A DNA stretch of 64,000 nucleotides from positions 3,296,306 to 3,360,305 of the forward strand of contig CP051244.1 of the NCBI GenBank assembly GCA_017795045.1, in the 5' to 3' direction. The stretch comes from Allomuricauda sp. Lineage in GTDB: Bacteria > Bacteroidota > Bacteroidia > Flavobacteriales > Flavobacteriaceae. The notes below the pieces were generated by a model that worked only from the letters and a program-made list of their open reading frames with translations, was not told the DNA's origin and made no database searches. The position numbers and the translations under genes are program-made. Numbering within the stretch: position 1 is the stretch's first letter; every line of letters starts with the position of its first letter. Below, piece by piece: positions 60,391 to 64,000 of this stretch.

Positions 60391-60963
60391 ATGGGTGCCG
60401 ATTTTAATGAAGAGCTGCAAAAATGCTTCGAAGTTCTGAAGCAAGGCGGACTGATTCTTTACCCCACCGATACTGTTTGGGGCATTGGTTGCGACGCCAC
60501 CAACCCTGAAGCCGTCCAGAAAGTATATGCCCTTAAAAACAGGGAAGACAGCAAGGCCCTTATTTGCCTTGTGGCCAATCAGGCGATGTTGGAGCGCCAT
60601 GTAAAAGAAGTCCCCGAAGTGGCCTATGACATTATGGATTTGGCCACCAAACCCACAACCATTGTATTTGATGAGCCCATTGGTGTGGCCCAAAACCTGA
60701 TAGCTGAAGACAATACCTTGGCCATACGGGTGGCTTCGGACAAGTTTTGCCAATACCTCATCAATAAATTTAGAAAGCCCATTGTATCCACATCGGCCAA
60801 TATTTCCGGGGAACCCACTCCAAAACGGTTCAAGGATATCGGCCCTGAAATTTTAAAAGGAGTGGACTATGTGGTAAATTTGCCGGACGAAAACAAAGAT
60901 CCTTCCCCATCATCCATTATAAAATTGGGCAATGACGGGCAGGTGAAGGTAATCCGGGAATAA
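60391..60963 (+). CDS. tsaC: Threonylcarbamoyl-AMP synthase (TsaC/Sua5)
   Basis: This 190-residue enzyme makes threonylcarbamoyl-AMP for the t6A37 tRNA modification. GGLILYPTDTVWGIGCDA, the KNREDSKALICLV strand, and the STSANISGEPTP motif are complete. It is the single-domain TsaC form, without the Sua5 extension. Its ATG directly follows the neuB stop, so it is likely in the same transcript, an unusual link between a housekeeping gene and a glycan cluster. Confidence 0.93.
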   Translation: MGADFNEELQKCFEVLKQGGLILYPTDTVWGIGCDATNPEAVQKVYALKNREDSKALICLVANQAMLERHVKEVPEVAYDIMDLATKPTTIVFDEPIGVAQNLIAEDNTLAIRVASDKFCQYLINKFRKPIVSTSANISGEPTPKRFKDIGPEILKGVDYVVNLPDENKDPSPSSIIKLGNDGQVKVIRE

Positions 60964-60964
60964 A

Positions 60965-62395
60965 ATGACGCAAGAATTCCACACAGAGGCCATACAACAT
61001 CCTATTTTTCAGCTTATTGGAGAAGCTTCCGATGAACTGGGTGTGGACTCCTATGTGATTGGTGGATATGTCCGTGATTACTTTTTAAACCGAAAAACCC
61101 CCAAGGACATTGATATTGTTGCCGTAGGCAGTGGAATTCAGCTCGCCAAAGCAGTGGCCAAAAAATTAAAAGGACGACCGGACATCTCGGTTTTCAAGAA
61201 TTTTGGGACGGCCATGATCAAACACAAGGATTTGGAACTGGAGTTTGTGGGTGCCCGAAAAGAAAGCTACCACCGGGACAGTAGAAAACCCATAGTGGAA
61301 GATGGCACTTTGGAGGATGACCAGAACCGACGTGATTTTACCATCAACGCTATGGCTCTGGCACTGAACAAAAACAATTTTGGGCAACTTCTGGACCCTT
61401 TTGACGGACTGGCCGATTTGGACAGGAAAATCATCCGGACCCCTTTGGAGCCCGGCATCACTTATTCCGATGACCCTTTGCGTATGATGCGGGCCATCCG
61501 GTTTGCCTCCCAACTGCATTTTACCATAGAATTGAAATCGCTCCAAGCCATTTCGGAAAACCAAGAACGTATCAAGATTGTTTCCGGGGAGCGCATTGTG
61601 GACGAACTTCATAAAATATTGCTCAGTGAAAAACCATCCGTAGGTCTTTCGTTGATGCACAAAACAGGACTCTTGCCCATTATACTTCCAGAATTAACGG
61701 CTTTGCAGGGCATAGAGGAAATTGAAGGGCAGCGCCACAAGGACAATTTCTGGCATACCTTGGAAGTGGTGGACAATATTTCTGAAACCACAGACAACCT
61801 CTGGTTGCGATGGGCGGCTCTTCTGCACGACATTGGAAAGGCACCCACAAAAAAGTTCCATAAAAAAATCGGGTGGACCTTCCACGCCCACGAATTTGTG
61901 GGGTCCAAAATGGTTTACAAACTCTTCAAGCGTTTGCGGATGCCCTTGAACGAAAAAATGAAGTTTGTACAAAAAATGGTCTTGATGAGTTCCAGGCCCA
62001 TCGTTCTGGCCGAAGACCATGTTACCGATTCCGCGGTACGGCGATTGGTATTTGACGCCGGCGATCATGTAGATGACCTTATGACCCTCTGCGAAGCGGA
62101 CATCACCACCAAAAATCCCAAGAAACAAAGAAGGTACAAGAACAATTTTCAGATTGTCCGTCAAAAAATAGTGGAAGTGGAAGAACGGGACCATATCCGT
62201 AATTTCCAGCCCCCGGTTTCCGGCGAGGAGATCATGAAAACCTTCAACCTAAAGCCCTCCAAGGAAATCGGCATCATCAAAGAAGCCATTAAGGAAGCCA
62301 TTTTGGAAGGTGAAATTCCCAATGAATATGAGGCCGCTTACCAGTTTATGCTGGAAAAAGGCAAAAAAATGAACTTAAAAGTCCAATCGGAATGA
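60965..62395 (+). CDS. cca: CCA tRNA nucleotidyltransferase with HD domain
   Basis: This 476-residue enzyme adds CCA to tRNA 3' ends. The N-terminal nucleotidyltransferase has the signature GGYVRDYFLNRKTPKDIDIVA, which holds the DxD metal site. RRDFTINAMAL and the DPLRMMRAIRFA neck follow, and an HD domain (LLHDIGKAPTKK) comes next. This is the class II type typical of Bacteroidota. The gene is 1 bp after tsaC and overlaps ctaA by 4 bp. Confidence 0.95.
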   Translation: MTQEFHTEAIQHPIFQLIGEASDELGVDSYVIGGYVRDYFLNRKTPKDIDIVAVGSGIQLAKAVAKKLKGRPDISVFKNFGTAMIKHKDLELEFVGARKESYHRDSRKPIVEDGTLEDDQNRRDFTINAMALALNKNNFGQLLDPFDGLADLDRKIIRTPLEPGITYSDDPLRMMRAIRFASQLHFTIELKSLQAISENQERIKIVSGERIVDELHKILLSEKPSVGLSLMHKTGLLPIILPELTALQGIEEIEGQRHKDNFWHTLEVVDNISETTDNLWLRWAALLHDIGKAPTKKFHKKIGWTFHAHEFVGSKMVYKLFKRLRMPLNEKMKFVQKMVLMSSRPIVLAEDHVTDSAVRRLVFDAGDHVDDLMTLCEADITTKNPKKQRRYKNNFQIVRQKIVEVEERDHIRNFQPPVSGEEIMKTFNLKPSKEIGIIKEAIKEAILEGEIPNEYEAAYQFMLEKGKKMNLKVQSE

Positions 62396-63405
62396 AAATG
62401 AACAAAGCTGTGGTGTATTGGTTGTTGACGGGCTGTGCGCTCATTTTTGTGATGGTATTGGTAGGCGGAATTACCCGGCTCACCCATTCCGGATTGTCCA
62501 TATCGGATTATAAATTGATCCATGGTACCCTTCCTCCCATGAACGAGCAAGAGTGGCAAGAAGCTTTTGACCTTTATAAGCAGTATCCAGAGTACCAAAA
62601 ATTGAATTCCCATTTTGATCTGGAGGATTTTAAGGACATCTACTTTTGGGAATGGCTGCACCGCTTTATTGGAAGGTTTATTGGAATGGTCTTTATAATA
62701 CCGTTCCTTTATTTTCTGTTCACCAAAAAACTGGACCGGCCAACCATTAAAAAATGTTTGATTCTCTTGTTTTTAGGTGGATTTCAAGGCTTTTTGGGTT
62801 GGTATATGGTAAAAAGCGGATTGGTGGACCACCCCGATGTTTCACATTTCAGGTTGGCGTCCCACCTCACCATGGCCTTCCTTACCTTTGCATTTAGCCT
62901 TTGGGTGGCCTTGGACCTGATCTACCCCACTAAAAAAGAAATCAACCGCAGTATACGGAACCTTATCCGGATTGGATATGTGATCCTGTTGCTCCAAATC
63001 ATCTGGGGTGCCTTTGTGGCCGGATTGGACGCTGGTTTTATCCACAACCATTGGCCCATGATGAGTGAGGGAAAATTGATGCACGAGACCGTTTACATAG
63101 AACATCAACCTGTAATCAAAAACTTTTTTGAAGGTAAGAGTGGCGTGCAGTTCGTGCACCGCTACTTGGCCTACATTGTAGTTGGATTTATAGCGCTTAT
63201 TTGGTTCAAAACCCGAAAAGTGGAACGCACACCCCTACAGGAAAAAGGATTGAAACTGTTATTGACCTTGGTCGGTTTGCAATTTGTTCTGGGGGTACTT
63301 ACCCTGATATATGCGGTTCCCCTATGGTTGGGCATTGCGCACCAGATCGGAGCATTTTTCCTATTGGCGGCCATGACCTTTACCTTGCATCGGTTCACCA
63401 AATAA
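62392..63405 (+). CDS. ctaA: Heme A synthase (COX15/CtaA)
   Basis: This 337-residue membrane protein converts heme O to heme A for cytochrome oxidase. Eight helices with the conserved His residues are seen (WLHRFIG, FRLASHL, FVHRYLA, GIAHQIGA), along with GGITRLTHSGLSI. This is the COX15-type form. The other oxidase assembly genes are not in the window. The start overlaps the cca stop (ATGA). Confidence 0.93.
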   Translation: MKMNKAVVYWLLTGCALIFVMVLVGGITRLTHSGLSISDYKLIHGTLPPMNEQEWQEAFDLYKQYPEYQKLNSHFDLEDFKDIYFWEWLHRFIGRFIGMVFIIPFLYFLFTKKLDRPTIKKCLILLFLGGFQGFLGWYMVKSGLVDHPDVSHFRLASHLTMAFLTFAFSLWVALDLIYPTKKEINRSIRNLIRIGYVILLLQIIWGAFVAGLDAGFIHNHWPMMSEGKLMHETVYIEHQPVIKNFFEGKSGVQFVHRYLAYIVVGFIALIWFKTRKVERTPLQEKGLKLLLTLVGLQFVLGVLTLIYAVPLWLGIAHQIGAFFLLAAMTFTLHRFTK

Positions 63406-63448
63406 CACCTATTTGTCGTAAATTTGTGCCCACTCTAAAATTTTTTGG

Positions 63449-63949
63449 ATGATTTATAAAATCAGGATTATTCTTGATGCTGAGGAAGATATCTTCAGGG
63501 ACATTGAAATTGAGGATAACAATACGTTGGAAGAATTTCACAATGCCATAACCCAAGCCTTTGGTTTTGAGGGCGGTGAAATGGCCTCTTTTTATACCTG
63601 TGACGAGGAATGGAACCAAGATGAGGAAATCGCCTTGTTTGATATGAGCGAGAACGGTTCCGACGTCCGGTTGATGAATGAAACCGCACTGGATGATGTC
63701 ATGACCGAAAAAAACCCAAAGATGATCTACGTGTACGACTTTTTCAGCATGTGGACCTTTTTTGTGGAATTGGCCGATATTGTGGACAAGGAAGACGGAA
63801 GAATTTATCCCAATGTCCTCTTCAGTTTTGGGGAACTCCCTGATTCGCCCCCAGAAAAAAAGTTTGAATCTGACCCTGATGCTTCCGTTGATTTTGACAA
63901 TCTTCTGGACAGTTATGACGACATGGATTTTGACGAAAACTGGAACTAA
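63449..63949 (+). CDS. Plasmid pRiA4b ORF-3-like / IS1096 passenger TnpR family protein
   Basis: This 166-residue acidic protein has the TnpR-like fold pattern (YKIRIILDAEEDIFRDIEIEDNNTLEEFHNAITQAFGFEG, then ASFYTCDEEWNQ). A C-terminal half follows (MIYVYDFFSMWTFFVELADI) with a very acidic tail (DSYDDMDFDENWN). The family name comes from a transposon passenger gene, but members such as this one are common chromosomal proteins in Bacteroidota, not part of a mobile element. The function is unknown. A heptamer repeat begins 5 bp after its stop. Confidence 0.85.
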   Translation: MIYKIRIILDAEEDIFRDIEIEDNNTLEEFHNAITQAFGFEGGEMASFYTCDEEWNQDEEIALFDMSENGSDVRLMNETALDDVMTEKNPKMIYVYDFFSMWTFFVELADIVDKEDGRIYPNVLFSFGELPDSPPEKKFESDPDASVDFDNLLDSYDDMDFDENWN

Positions 63950-63954
63950 CAACC

Positions 63955-63996
63955 CCTAACTCCTAACTCCTAACTCCTAACTCCTAACTCCTAACT
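63955..63996 (+). repeat. Heptanucleotide tandem repeat, six copies of CCTAACT
   Basis: Six perfect 7-bp units run from 63955 to 63996, just before the end of the window, so the array may continue. It begins 5 bp after the stop of the IS1096-passenger-like gene. Confidence 0.95.
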
Positions 63997-64000
63997 TAAA

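Noticed and set aside
63449-63949. Possible mobile element, from the IS1096 passenger family name
   Set aside because: No transposase, terminal inverted repeats or target duplication nearby; such proteins are common chromosomal genes.

Overview
This 64 kb window reads as an ordinary chromosomal stretch of a marine-type Flavobacteriia member, most likely Flavobacteriaceae close to Muricauda/Flagellimonas. That placement is inferred from protein character and gene order, not from a database search. The signs are: promoter elements of the Bacteroidota type (TTG, about 19-22 bp, TAnnTTTG); a CarboxypepD-plug TonB receptor; a long SecA without the C-terminal zinc finger; DUF349, DUF5606, DUF2795 and DUF4105 proteins; secreted M14, sulfatase and GH20 enzymes; and the order recQ / kdsD-tatC-CMD-lptB. 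I found no tRNA, rRNA, CRISPR array, insertion sequence or prophage.

Layout. 0-6.7 kb: end of a DUF368 lipid-carrier transporter, aroE, a DUF349 protein, a methyltransferase, then a minus-strand unit of a coiled-coil protein, zapA, a candidate 6S-like RNA and rny. 6.8-14.5 kb: M23 peptidase, TonB receptor and a small secreted protein, then a cysteine desulfurase, a duplicated lipoprotein and an Smr protein. 14.5-15.9 kb: four small membrane proteins (DUF2752, a CCC-motif protein, CD225/dispanin, DUF2752). 15.9-27.2 kb: recQ, kdsD-tatC-CMD-lptB, pssA, DUF4105, an ABC-F ATPase, a shrunken methyltransferase, a heptamer repeat, a cobalamin adenosyltransferase and DUF2795. 27.3-36.4 kb: secA, a histidine kinase, a secreted M14 carboxypeptidase and an amidohydrolase. 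36.4-40.5 kb: small proteins, msrA, and an ECF sigma operon with a membrane anti-sigma candidate and a DUF4097-like protein. 40.5-48 kb: ohr, meaB, then glycosyltransferases and a PAP2 phosphatase that could form a lipid-linked sugar transfer route, and a MATE exporter. 48-55.4 kb: sulfatase, mazG, SGNH hydrolase, GH20, def, ruvX and dapD. 55.6-60.4 kb: a surface-glycan cluster with two GT2 enzymes, a sialyltransferase-like protein, a CMP-nonulosonate synthetase fused to a KdsC-type phosphatase, and a short NeuB. 60.4-64 kb: tsaC/sua5, cca, ctaA and an IS1096-passenger-like protein, ending in a second heptamer repeat.

The least ordinary parts are the nonulosonic acid cluster (fused phosphatase, NeuB without its SAF domain), the DUF2752/CD225 membrane cluster, the ECF operon with its charged coiled-coil effector, the structured RNA before rny, and two 7-bp tandem arrays placed right at gene ends. 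No single locus is clearly a wholly new system. The CD225/DUF2752 cluster and the nonulosonate cluster are the best candidates for one.
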